Of a stretch of DNA of 64,000 bases, positions 54,888 to 64,000 are shown piece after piece; the first letter of the stretch is position 1, and the number at the start of each line of letters is the position of its first letter. The DNA is from Aeromonas veronii. GTDB taxonomy: Bacteria; Pseudomonadota; Gammaproteobacteria; Enterobacterales; Aeromonadaceae. Both the position numbers and the translations under genes were made by a program. The stretch is taken from positions 1,851,501-1,915,500 of the forward strand of contig NZ_CP157875.1 of NCBI RefSeq assembly GCF_040215105.1. The letters are read 5' to 3'. The notes below the pieces were generated by a model. The model was not told where the DNA came from, ran no database searches, and worked only from the letters and a program-made list of their open reading frames with translations.

Positions 54888-57698
54888 ATGCATAACGGCG
54901 TGATGAAGGCCTGGTTGGAGTCATCTCACCTGGCTGGTGCGAATGCAAGCTACATTGAGGATTTGTACGAATCCTTCCTGGAAAACCCCGACTCCGTCGC
55001 CGACGAGTGGCGCAGCCTGTTTGAGCAGCTGCCCCAGGTCAACGGTCATGCTGTCGACCAACCCCATTCCCAGGTTCGCGACTATTTCCGCCGCCTGGCC
55101 AAGGATCCCTCCCGTTACAGTGCCCCTGTCAGCGATCCCCAGGTGGACGCCAAGCAGGTGCGCGTGCTGCAGCTGATCAACGCCTTCCGTTTCCGTGGCC
55201 ATCAAAACGCCAATCTGGATCCGCTCGGCCTCTGGGATCGTGAAACCGTTGCCGAACTGGACCCCGCCTTCCACGGTCTGCAGGGGGCCGACATGGAGGC
55301 CACCTTCAACGTGGGCTCTTACGCCATCGGGCGTGAGACCATGGTGCTGTCGGATCTCTACGCATCGCTCAAGAAGACCTACTGCAACAGCATCGGTGCC
55401 GACTACATGCACCTCACCTCCACCGAGGAGAAGCGCTGGCTGCAGGACAGGCTCGAATCCATCGAAGCCCACGGCAACTACAACCTGGAGGAGAAGACCC
55501 GTTTCCTCGAGAGTCTGACCGCAGCCGAAGGGCTGGAAAAATACCTGGGGGCCAAGTTCCCCGGTGCCAAGCGTTTCTCCCTGGAAGGGGGCGATGCCAT
55601 GGTGCCCATGCTGAAAGAGTTGATCCGCCGCGCCGGTGAGCAGGGCTGCAAAGAGGCCGTCATCGGCATGGCCCACCGTGGTCGCCTGAACGTGCTGATC
55701 AACGTGCTCGGCAAGCGGGCGCAAGATTTGTTCGACGAGTTTGCCGGCAAGCATGGTGAGTCCTGGGGCACCGGTGACGTGAAGTACCACATGGGCTTCT
55801 CCTCCGACTTCGCCACCCCGGGTGGCAACGTCCACCTGGCGCTCGCCTTCAACCCGTCTCACCTCGAGATCGTCAACCCCGTGGTCATCGGCTCGGTCCG
55901 TGCCCGTATGGACCGTCGTGGTGACAAGGATGGCTCCAGCGTTTTGCCCATCACCATCCACGGTGATTCCGCCATGGCCGGGCAGGGGGTAGTCGCCGAG
56001 ACCTTCAACATGTCCCTGACCCGTGCCTATGGCGTCGGCGGGACAGTGCGCATCGTCATCAACAACCAGGTCGGCTTCACCACCTCCTACATCCGTGACC
56101 TGCGCTCCACCGAATATTGCACCGACATCGCCAAGTCCGTGCAGGCGCCTGTGCTGCACGTCAACGGTGACGATCCGGAAGCCGTGGTGCTGGTGACCCA
56201 GATTGCGCTGGATTATCGCAACACCTTCAAGCGCGACGTGGTCATCGAACTGGTCTGCTACCGTCGTCACGGCCACAACGAGGCGGACGAGCCGAGCGCG
56301 ACCCAGCCGCTGATGTACCAGAAGATCAAGCAGCATCCGACCCCGCGCAAGATCTACGCCGATCAGCTGATCGCCGAGGGCATCATCGCTCCCGAGCTCG
56401 CGACCACCCTGGTCAACGAGTACCGCGACACCCTGGACCGGGGTGAGCGGGTGAGCAAGGAGTGGCGCCCCATGGAGCTGCACTCCGTGGACTGGACCCC
56501 GTATCTCGGTCATGACTGGGCCATGCCCTACGACAGCACTGTGCCCATGGATCACCTGAAGTCCTTAGGGGAGCGCATCAGCCAGTACCCGGCGACTCAC
56601 GTATTGCAACGCCAGGTCGAGAAGATCTACGAAGACCGTCGCCTGATGGCCGCCGGCGAGAAGCTGCTGGACTGGGGCTTTGCCGAGACCCTGGCCTACG
56701 CCACCCTGGTGGACAAGGGCTCGCGCATCCGCTTCACCGGTGAAGACTCCGGCCGTGGCACCTTCTTCCACCGCCACGCCGTGCTGCACAGCCAGACCGA
56801 CGCCAGCACCTATACCCCGCTGTGCAACCTGCACGACGAGCAGGGGCCGTTCGAGGTGTACGACTCCGTGCTGACCGAGAACGCGGTCCTGGCCTTCGAA
56901 TACGGCTATGCCAGCGCCGAGCCGGCGGGTCTCACCATCTGGGAAGCCCAGTTTGGTGACTTCGCCAACTGTGCCCAGGTGGTGGTGGATCAGTTCCTCT
57001 CCTCCGGTGAGCAGAAGTGGGGCCGGATGTGCGGTCTGACCATGCTGCTGCCCCACGGTTACGAAGGGCAGGGTCCGGAGCACTCCTCCGCCCGCCTCGA
57101 GCGTTATCTGCAGATGTGCGCCCAACACAACATGCAGGTGTGCGTGCCGTCCACCCCGGCCCAGGTGTTCCACATGCTGCGCCGCCAGGTGGTGCGCCCC
57201 ATGCGTCGTCCGCTCATCGTGATGACGCCGAAATCCCTGCTGCGCCACCCGCTGGCGGTGAGCAAGCTCGACGAGCTGGCGGAAGGCACCTTCCAGAACG
57301 CCATCGGCGAGATCGATGCACTGGATCCGAAAGGGGTCAAACGCGTGGTGTTCTGCTCCGGCAAGGTCTACTACGACCTGCTCGATGCCCGTCGCAAGGC
57401 CGAGCAGCAGGACGTGGCCCTGGTGCGGATCGAGCAGCTTTACCCCTTCCCGGAGGAAGAGGTGCGCACCATTCTCGCCGATTACGCCCATGTCACCGAC
57501 TTCGTCTGGTGTCAGGAAGAGCCGCAGAACCAGGGCGCCTGGTACAGCACCCGTCATCACTATGACAGCGTGCTGCCAAGTCAGGCCCGCCTGCGTTATG
57601 CCGGTCGCCCGGCCTCGGCCTCACCGGCCGTCGGCTACATGTCCGTCCACACCAAGCAGCAGAAAGCCCTGGTGGAAGACGCCCTCACGCTGGAATAA
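54888..57698 (+). CDS. sucA: 2-oxoglutarate dehydrogenase E1 component
   Basis: Thiamine diphosphate-dependent E1 of the 2-oxoglutarate dehydrogenase complex, 936 residues. Active-site IGMAHRGRLNVLINVLGK, the ThDP-binding HGDSAMAGQGVVAE and NNQVGFTTS are visible, then GEDSGRGTFFHRHAVLH in the pyrimidine-binding domain. The N-terminus with SSHLAGANASYIEDLYESF matches the part that docks on E2. AAGGGA lies 6 bases before the ATG. Confidence 0.97.
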   Translation: MHNGVMKAWLESSHLAGANASYIEDLYESFLENPDSVADEWRSLFEQLPQVNGHAVDQPHSQVRDYFRRLAKDPSRYSAPVSDPQVDAKQVRVLQLINAFRFRGHQNANLDPLGLWDRETVAELDPAFHGLQGADMEATFNVGSYAIGRETMVLSDLYASLKKTYCNSIGADYMHLTSTEEKRWLQDRLESIEAHGNYNLEEKTRFLESLTAAEGLEKYLGAKFPGAKRFSLEGGDAMVPMLKELIRRAGEQGCKEAVIGMAHRGRLNVLINVLGKRAQDLFDEFAGKHGESWGTGDVKYHMGFSSDFATPGGNVHLALAFNPSHLEIVNPVVIGSVRARMDRRGDKDGSSVLPITIHGDSAMAGQGVVAETFNMSLTRAYGVGGTVRIVINNQVGFTTSYIRDLRSTEYCTDIAKSVQAPVLHVNGDDPEAVVLVTQIALDYRNTFKRDVVIELVCYRRHGHNEADEPSATQPLMYQKIKQHPTPRKIYADQLIAEGIIAPELATTLVNEYRDTLDRGERVSKEWRPMELHSVDWTPYLGHDWAMPYDSTVPMDHLKSLGERISQYPATHVLQRQVEKIYEDRRLMAAGEKLLDWGFAETLAYATLVDKGSRIRFTGEDSGRGTFFHRHAVLHSQTDASTYTPLCNLHDEQGPFEVYDSVLTENAVLAFEYGYASAEPAGLTIWEAQFGDFANCAQVVVDQFLSSGEQKWGRMCGLTMLLPHGYEGQGPEHSSARLERYLQMCAQHNMQVCVPSTPAQVFHMLRRQVVRPMRRPLIVMTPKSLLRHPLAVSKLDELAEGTFQNAIGEIDALDPKGVKRVVFCSGKVYYDLLDARRKAEQQDVALVRIEQLYPFPEEEVRTILADYAHVTDFVWCQEEPQNQGAWYSTRHHYDSVLPSQARLRYAGRPASASPAVGYMSVHTKQQKALVEDALTLE

Positions 57699-57783
57699 AC
57701 GAGTCATGGATGAGAGGGGTGCCAAGCCCCTCTCTGAGCTGGAACAAGCCTGCTGGCCAAGAAGTAAACAAGGAACTGAATAG

Positions 57784-58989
57784 ATGACTATCGAGATCAA
57801 GGTACCGGACCTGCCCGAATCAGTGGCAGATGCCACCATCGCGACCTGGCACAAGAAACCGGGTGATCTGGTTGCCCGTGACGAAGTGCTGGTCGACATC
57901 GAAACCGACAAGGTCGTGCTGGAAGTCCCGGCGCCGGAAGCCGGCGTTCTGGGTGACATCCTGCAGGCGGAAGGGGCGACCGTGCTCTCCCGTCAGCTGA
58001 TCGCCATGCTCAAGGCCGCCCCCGTGGCCGGTGAAGAGACCAAGGAGAAGCCGGTGGAAGCCGCAGCCGACGACAGCACCGATGGCATGAGCCCGTCCGT
58101 GCGCCGTCTGGTGGCCGAGCACGCCATCGACGTCGCCAAGCTGACCGGCACCGGCAAGGGCGGTCGCGTCACCAAGGAAGACGTGGAAGCCTTCATCAAG
58201 AACCTGGGCAAGGCTCCTGCCGCTCCGGCTGCTGCCGCTCCGGCTGCTGCCGCCCCCGTGGCTGCGGCACCGGTCGCTCCGCTGGCCGGTCGCACCGAGA
58301 AGCGCGTGCCCATGACCCGTCTGCGCAAGCGCATCGCCGAGCGTCTGTTGGAGGCCAAGAACACCACCGCCATGCTGACCACCTTCAACGAGATCAACAT
58401 GGCGCCCATCATGAAGCTGCGCAAGCAGTACGGCGAGATCTTCGAGAAGAAGCACGGCATCAAGCTCGGCTTCATGTCCTTCTACGTGAAGGCCGTTGTT
58501 GAGTCCCTGAAGCGCTACCCGGAAGTGAATGCGGCGCTGGACGGGGATGACATCGTCTATCACAACTACTTCGACGTCAGCATCGCCGTCTCCACCCCCC
58601 GTGGTCTGGTAACCCCGGTGCTGCGCGATTGCGACAACATGAGCCTGGCGGACATCGAGAAGGCCATCAAGGATCTGGCTGGCAAGGGCCGTGACGGCAA
58701 GCTGACCGTGGATGAACTGACCGGCGGCAACTTCACCATCACCAACGGTGGCGTGTTCGGCTCCCTGATGTCTACTCCCATCATCAACCCGCCGCAGAGC
58801 GCCATCCTGGGGATGCACAAGATCCAGGACAGACCCATGGCGGTCGATGGCAAGGTCGAGATCCTGCCGATGATGTACCTGGCGCTCTCTTATGATCACC
58901 GCATCATCGACGGTCGCGAGTCCGTGGGCTTCCTGGTCTCCATCAAGGAACTGCTGGAAGATCCGACCCGTCTGTTGCTGGACGTCTAA
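57784..58989 (+). CDS. sucB: Dihydrolipoyl succinyltransferase, E2 of 2-oxoglutarate dehydrogenase
   Basis: 401 residues: one lipoyl domain (1-77, K43 in [11 protein letters not shown]), a peripheral subunit-binding domain (about 100-138, [15 protein letters not shown]), an Ala-Pro linker of about 30 residues and the catalytic trimer-forming domain with H372 and D376 in [12 protein letters not shown]3 (lpd) is not in this window. It starts 85 bases after sucA. A long hairpin follows the stop. Confidence 0.97.
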   Translation: MTIEIKVPDLPESVADATIATWHKKPGDLVARDEVLVDIETDKVVLEVPAPEAGVLGDILQAEGATVLSRQLIAMLKAAPVAGEETKEKPVEAAADDSTDGMSPSVRRLVAEHAIDVAKLTGTGKGGRVTKEDVEAFIKNLGKAPAAPAAAAPAAAAPVAAAPVAPLAGRTEKRVPMTRLRKRIAERLLEAKNTTAMLTTFNEINMAPIMKLRKQYGEIFEKKHGIKLGFMSFYVKAVVESLKRYPEVNAALDGDDIVYHNYFDVSIAVSTPRGLVTPVLRDCDNMSLADIEKAIKDLAGKGRDGKLTVDELTGGNFTITNGGVFGSLMSTPIINPPQSAILGMHKIQDRPMAVDGKVEILPMMYLALSYDHRIIDGRESVGFLVSIKELLEDPTRLLLDV

Positions 58990-58991
58990 GG

Positions 58992-59037
58992 GCATGGGCC
59001 GGATGGGCAAGCCCCCGGGCTTTCCATCCGGCCATGC
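58992..59037 (+). other. Intercistronic hairpin between sucB and sucC
   Basis: Arms GCATGG(G)CCGGATGG and CCATCCGGCCATGC enclose AAGCCC / GGGCTT, making a near-continuous 20-bp stem, 3 bases after sucB. There is no T-run, so RNA protection or processing is more likely than termination. Confidence 0.7.
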
Positions 59038-59202
59038 ACAGGATGTCCGAGGGGCAGGGGAGGCGCCCTTGCTGGCAAGCGCCCCCGCCTTCGAGTACCC
59101 GAGCGAAATCAGAAAGATAACCGGGGCCCCCGAGGCCCTTTCACAGGGGATTGAGAAACACGAGCCCCGGACGGAAATACCTACAACACGGATAGAGCAT
59201 CT

Positions 59203-60368
<1,166 letters not shown>

Positions 60369-60369
<1 letters not shown>

Positions 60370-61241
60370 TGAGCGTTCTGATCAACAAAGACACCAAGGT
60401 GATCTGCCAGGGCTTCACCGGCGGTCAGGGTACCTTCCACTCCGAACAGGCCATTGCCTACGGTACCCAGATGGTCGGCGGCGTGTCGCCCGGCAAGGGT
60501 GGCACCACCCACCTGGGCCTGCCGGTGTTCAACACCGTCCGTGACGCCGTGGAAGCCACCGGCGCCACCGCCTCCGTCATCTATGTTCCGGCCCCGTTCT
60601 GCAAGGACGCCATCCTGGAAGCCATCGATGCCGGCATCAAGCTCATCGTCACCATCACCGAAGGCATCCCGACCCTGGACATGCTGCAGGTCAAGGTGAA
60701 GCTGCAGGAAACCGGCGTGCGCATGATTGGGCCGAACTGCCCGGGCGTCATCACCCCGGGTGAGTGCAAGATCGGCATCATGCCAGGCCACATCCACAAG
60801 CCGGGCAAGGTCGGTATCGTCTCTCGTTCCGGCACCCTGACCTATGAAGCGGTCAAGCAGACCACGGACGAGGGCTTCGGCCAGTCCACCTGCGTCGGCA
60901 TCGGTGGCGACCCCATCCCGGGCTCCAACTTCATCGACATCCTGGAGATGTTCCAGAAGGATCCTGAGACCGAGGCCATCGTGATGATCGGCGAGATCGG
61001 CGGCAGCGCCGAGGAAGAAGCGGCAGCCTACATCAAGGCTTACGTCACCAAGCCGGTGGTCTCCTACATCGCGGGTGTCACCGCCCCGGCTGGCAAGCGC
61101 ATGGGTCATGCGGGCGCCATCATCGCCGGTGGTAAAGGCACGGCGGCCGAGAAATTTGCCGCCCTGGAAGATGCCGGTGTGAAAACCGTGCGCTCCCTGG
61201 CCGATATCGGCAAGGCTCTGCGTGAAGTGACCGGCTGGTAA
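60369..61241 (+). CDS. sucD: Succinyl-CoA synthetase subunit alpha
   Basis: 290 residues with a Rossmann CoA-binding domain ([15 protein letters not shown], then [18 protein letters not shown]) and the phosphorylated histidine H247 in KRMGHAGAI. The start ATG shares one base with the sucC stop (TAATG). A strong terminator 22 bases downstream closes the sdh-suc cluster. Confidence 0.97.
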
Positions 61242-61263
61242 GTCAGCCTGTTATCTCTGATAG

Positions 61264-61291
61264 AAAAATGCCGCCTTAGGGCGGCATTTTT
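61264..61291 (+). terminator. Terminator of the sdh-suc cluster
   Basis: AAAAATGCCGCC / GGCGGCATTTTT stem-loop plus T-run. Confidence 0.9.
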
Positions 61292-61527
61292 TATGGATGC
61301 GGTTTGATGAAGGATCGCCAAATAATGGATTTTTTCTATACAGCATCCGAGTTTTCCTTGCTGGATGGATTGTAAGTTCTTAGCCTATGCACAAATAAAA
61401 ATATATGGCATATTTTTAGATGTAACAACAAGTTACAAGGATATGCTCCCATGCCATTAAGGGCTTGATGGCGAGTGAATCATGGATAGATGGCAAATTG
61501 CCGCGTAATAAATTGCGAGGCCCCTTC

Positions 61528-62130
61528 ATGCGCACTAACTACGTCCTCATTGATTTTGAGAATGTTCAGCCCGAGCGTCTCGCTGTTTTGGCGAAAGATC
61601 ACTTCAAAATCTTGGTGTTCGTCGGCTCGAATCAGTCCAAGCTCGCTTTCGAAACGGTCTCAGTGATCCAGCAGCTCGGAGATAAGGCTCAGTATATTAA
61701 GATTGCGGGGAGCGGTCCGAATGCTTTGGACTTTCATATTGCATATTACATTGGCCAATTAGCTGCCTCGGATCCTGCTGGCTTTTTCCATATAATCTCG
61801 AAGGACAAGGGGTTTGATCCGCTCATACAGCATCTCAAAGACAAGAAAATATTCGCAGCTCGCACCGAACATGTTGTAGATATTCCTCTCATTAAGAGCA
61901 ATAACGCTCAGACTTCCTTGGAACGTATGACCCTTGTTCTGAAGAAACTTCAACAGATGAAGACATCTCGGCCCAGAGCGATAGCGACGTTGAATAGCAC
62001 GATTGCATCATTATTTCAGAAACAGCTCACTAATGAAGACGTACAAAATATCGTTCGAGCACTGATCAGCGCGGGCCACATAACAGTTGATGGGAGTAAG
62101 GTTTCTTATGCGCTTGGTCAAGACGTATAA
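61528..62130 (+). CDS. PIN-like domain protein, AT-rich
   Basis: 200 residues. MRTNYVLIDFENVQPERL opens a PIN/NYN-like nuclease fold; conserved acidic residues are D9 and E11, D68 in GPNALDFHIAYYIG, and D93 and D97 in HIISKDKGFDPLI, the usual metal-binding layout. A basic linker (KTSRPRAIATLNSTI) joins a small winged-helix-like C-terminal domain (about 150-200). Base and codon use is clearly more AT-rich than all neighbours, so recent acquisition is likely. I take ATG 61528, with GAGG 8 bases upstream; ATG 61468 is an alternative. The target (RNA or DNA) is unknown. Confidence 0.75.
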   Translation: MRTNYVLIDFENVQPERLAVLAKDHFKILVFVGSNQSKLAFETVSVIQQLGDKAQYIKIAGSGPNALDFHIAYYIGQLAASDPAGFFHIISKDKGFDPLIQHLKDKKIFAARTEHVVDIPLIKSNNAQTSLERMTLVLKKLQQMKTSRPRAIATLNSTIASLFQKQLTNEDVQNIVRALISAGHITVDGSKVSYALGQDV

Positions 62131-62308
62131 ATTGTTGATTTTATGCATCATTTATTTTTAAGTAGCTTTTGTTAAAACACTACGATCTTTGACCAACATC
62201 GGAAAGCTGCTGCTTGCTTATCATACTGCGAGCAGTCCCCAACCTTGAAAAATCGGGTCAAAAAGCGTATAACCACGCGCTTGTCAGTGTATTGAGTGAG
62301 CCAAATTT
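62131..62308. other. Spacer between PIN-like gene and ycgN
   Basis: AT-richer spacer continuing the composition of the PIN-like gene, then returning to local GC near ycgN. No gene or clear terminator is seen. Confidence 0.4.
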
Positions 62309-62764
62309 ATGCAGCAGAGTGAACCCGTGCAGACCGCCCCCTTTTGGCAGGTAAAGAGCCTGCAGCAGATGACCATGACCGAGTGGGAGTCTCTGTGCGA
62401 CGGCTGTGGCAAATGCTGCCTGAACAAGCTCATTGACGAGGACACCGAAGAGCTGGTGTTCACCAACGTGGCCTGCAACCTGCTCAATACCAAGACCTGC
62501 CAGTGCTCCGACTACGGCAACCGCTTCAAGAAAGAGCCGGACTGCCTGCAAATCACGGTCGACAAGATTGCCGAATACGACTGGCTGCCGTCGAGCTGCG
62601 CCTATCGCCTGCTGGCCGAAGGCAATACCCTGCCTGCCTGGCATCCGCTGATCACCGGCAGCCGCAGCGCCATGCACCAGGCTGGCCAGTCGGTGCGTGG
62701 CAAGGTGGTCCACGAGGCGCAGGCCGGCGACTGGGCTGACCATATCATTACCTGGGCGAGCTAA
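62309..62764 (+). CDS. ycgN: YcgN family protein (UPF0260)
   Basis: 151 residues with the family's cysteine cluster: [18 protein letters not shown] and [19 protein letters not shown], then [13 protein letters not shown]. The number and spacing of cysteines suggest a metal centre, but no function is established. Start at ATG 62309 after GTGAG. A terminator hairpin follows 36 bases after the stop. Confidence 0.9.
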   Translation: MQQSEPVQTAPFWQVKSLQQMTMTEWESLCDGCGKCCLNKLIDEDTEELVFTNVACNLLNTKTCQCSDYGNRFKKEPDCLQITVDKIAEYDWLPSSCAYRLLAEGNTLPAWHPLITGSRSAMHQAGQSVRGKVVHEAQAGDWADHIITWAS

Positions 62765-62800
62765 ACCTTACATCGCCGTTTATCGCCGCCGTTTATCGCA

Positions 62801-62845
62801 AACAACAGGGGCAGGGGAGTGAGACTCCACTGCCCCTGTTGTTTT
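62801..62845 (+). terminator. Terminator of ycgN
   Basis: AACAACAGGGGCA / TGCCCCTGTTGTT with an inner GGAGT / ACTCC stem and GAG loop, then TTT. Confidence 0.85.
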
Positions 62846-62971
62846 TGGCATATAAATGATCAGTTTTATGAGATATAGGCAGTGTAACGTCTTGCTGTGA
62901 GATAAACGCTGCGCCGGGTTCTGAGAGGTCGCCTCTAACGCCGCCAGCACCCGTTCAATCGCGTCCAGGAT

Positions 62972-63010
62972 ACAAGGGCAGCAGAGTTCACACTCTGCTG
63001 CCCTTGTTGC
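62972..63010 (+). terminator. Second terminator-like hairpin after ycgN
   Basis: Perfect 16-bp stem ACAAGGGCAGCAGAGT / ACTCTGCTGCCCTTGT with TCAC loop, followed by TGCTTTC. Same architecture as the ycgN terminator, 127 bases further on. Confidence 0.65.
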
Positions 63011-63128
63011 TTTCTGGCGCCTTCTCGCGATGTCGATGACATCCCCTCACCTTGACCCTCTCCCAAGGGGCGAGGGAAGGGATTCAGGTTCTGATGCAAA
63101 GTCCGTGGCGGCCGAGCACGGTTCTGCT

Positions 63129-63179
63129 CTGCTTGTCTGCTTGTCTGCTTGTCTGCTTGTCTGCTTGTCTGCTTGTCTG
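63129..63179. repeat. Octamer tandem array, unit CTGCTTGT, six copies
   Basis: Six perfect copies at 63129-63176 plus a partial one, then a degenerate GTGCTTGT. It lies in the intergenic region downstream of pflB; the unit is unrelated to the one at 37506. Confidence 0.95.
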
Positions 63180-63344
63180 AGTGCTTGTGAGCGCATCAGT
63201 ACATAAAACGGTGGAGGGGAGGAGAGAGGGGCATAGAGAGGGACGTCAGGAAGCCAATGTCTGGCCGAGCCCGTGCGTCGAAGCAAATCGGTGGATCAGC
63301 GGATCTGCGAGGGTGAAAGCGGCTTGCACTGCGGCCAACAGCCA

Positions 63345-63372
63345 TAAAAAAACCGGCGCCTGGGCGCCGGTT
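63345..63372 (-). terminator. Terminator of pflB
   Basis: Minus strand: AACCGGCGCC / GGCGCCGGTT followed by seven T (63345-63351), 36 bases after the pflB stop. Confidence 0.85.
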
Positions 63373-63407
63373 CTTGTTCACCGCAATGCTTGCTTACAAA
63401 TAAGCGA

Positions 63408-64000
63408 TTACAGAGAAGCGGTGAAGGTACGGGTGATGACGTCTTGCTGTTGCTCCTTGGTCAAGGAGTTGAAGCGAACGGCATAACCGGATACGCGGAT
63501 GGTCAACTGCGGATATTTCTCCGGGTTTTCCATGGCGTCCAGCAGCATTTCACGGTTCATCACGTTGACGTTCAGGTGCTGACCGCCTTCCAGGTTGGAC
63601 TCGTGGTGGAAGTAACCATCCATCAGGCCAGCCAGGTTGGCTTTCTGGGCTTCCATGTCTTTGCCCAGGGCGTTCGGTACGATGGAGAAGGTATAGGAGA
63701 TACCATCTTTGGCGTAGGCGAACGGCAGCTTGGCGACGGACGTCAGTGAAGCAACGGCACCCTTCTGGTCACGACCGTGCATCGGGTTGGCACCCGGGCC
63801 GAACGGTGCACCGGCGCGACGGCCATCCGGGGTGTTACCGGTCTTCTTGCCGTACACCACGTTGGAGGTGATGGTCAGCACGGACTGGGTCGCCACGGCG
63901 CCACGGTAGGTATTGAGCTTCTGGATCTTCTTCATGAAGCGCTCGACCAGGTCGCAGGCGATGTCATCGACGCGGGCGTCGTTGTTACCGAACTGCGGGT
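63408..64000 (-). CDS. pflB: Pyruvate formate-lyase, C-terminal part
   Basis: Glycyl-radical enzyme that splits pyruvate with CoA to acetyl-CoA and formate under anaerobic conditions. The visible 197 residues include [47 protein letters not shown] and the radical glycine in [10 protein letters not shown] near the C-terminus. The frame is open to the window edge; an internal ATG at 63935 is not the start. The upstream focA and control region lie outside. Confidence 0.96.
   Translation of the reverse strand, partial: PQFGNNDARVDDIACDLVERFMKKIQKLNTYRGAVATQSVLTITSNVVYGKKTGNTPDGRRAGAPFGPGANPMHGRDQKGAVASLTSVAKLPFAYAKDGISYTFSIVPNALGKDMEAQKANLAGLMDGYFHHESNLEGGQHLNVNVMNREMLLDAMENPEKYPQLTIRVSGYAVRFNSLTKEQQQDVITRTFTASL

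Larger units (their letters stand above)
62846..63344. other. Complex intergenic region between ycgN and pflB
   Basis: About 500 bases without a convincing gene. It includes a second hairpin like the ycgN terminator (62972-63007), a GC-rich interspersed-type element CCCCTCACCTTGACCCTC to GGGCGAGGG (63043-63080), and an octamer array. 62846-62971 could be the body of a small RNA ended by the second hairpin, but no promoter was convincing. Confidence 0.5.

Noticed and set aside
63047..63286. Open frame translating the second octamer array
   Set aside because: Low-complexity product and no ribosome site; crosses the interspersed-type element.

Overview
The window is about 60% GC chromosomal DNA from a gammaproteobacterium close to the enterobacteria. 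Proteins such as AroG, SdhA, SucA, YgjP, YgdQ and YfcL can be followed almost residue by residue against E. coli, but gene order and GC point to Aeromonas. That genus assignment is inference; no rRNA or tRNA gene is present to confirm it. Almost everything is core housekeeping sequence. I saw no IS element, prophage, CRISPR array or classic defence island.

Layout. 1-4.1 kb: iron-siderophore locus (MFS, TonB receptor, FecCD permease cut by the window edge) behind a Fur-like box. 4.3-6.7 kb: secretin-N-like periplasmic protein, YfeZ-like protein, CorA. 7-10.7 kb: ETF:quinone oxidoreductase divergent from etfBA around a perfect palindrome, with a duplicated 3' end of the oxidoreductase gene. 10.9-14.7 kb: serC, aroA, aroG, the last behind a TyrR box. 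14.8-19 kb: YgdQ, an ATP-NAD kinase-like protein, YfcL, an acyl-CoA synthetase. 19-23.7 kb: cdd, yohK, yohJ, a GH36 enzyme, a small envelope protein. 23.8-29 kb: sbcB, then mprF (interrupted by an in-frame TAG) and its partner acvB/virJ. 29-33 kb: aminotransferase, omega-amidase and amino-acid binding protein, with a divergent LysR regulator. 33-36 kb: a KdgR-type ketodeoxygluconate operon (kdgK, yhcH-like, kdgT). 36.5-37.4 kb: Zur-controlled alternative ribosomal proteins L31/L36 and SOS-controlled dinI. 37.5-45 kb: an octamer tandem array, DUF2927 protein, YgjP, a large membrane protein with a duplicated upstream region, a 5'-nucleotidase lacking a signal peptide, DcuC, a DUF922-like protein. 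45-49.7 kb: mnmC, fabB, GNAT protein, lipoprotein. 49.8-61.3 kb: the TCA block gltA (divergent), sdhCDAB, sucABCD. 61.5-64 kb: an AT-richer PIN-like gene, ycgN, a complex intergenic region with a second octamer array, and the end of pflB.

How the genes fit together. The TCA block runs from citrate synthesis to fumarate. The ETF genes pass electrons from acyl-CoA or branched-chain amino acid oxidation to quinone. DcuC and PflB belong to anaerobic life. Regulatory sites recognisable by eye (Fur, TyrR, CRP, KdgR, Zur, LexA, an ArcA-like repeat, an unassigned palindrome at etf) match the jobs of the genes they precede. The most unusual items are the mprF nonsense codon, the tandem copy of the ETF-QO C-terminal coding sequence, the two octamer arrays, the duplicated 107/110-bp block before a membrane protein gene, and the isolated AT-rich PIN-like gene between sucD and ycgN.
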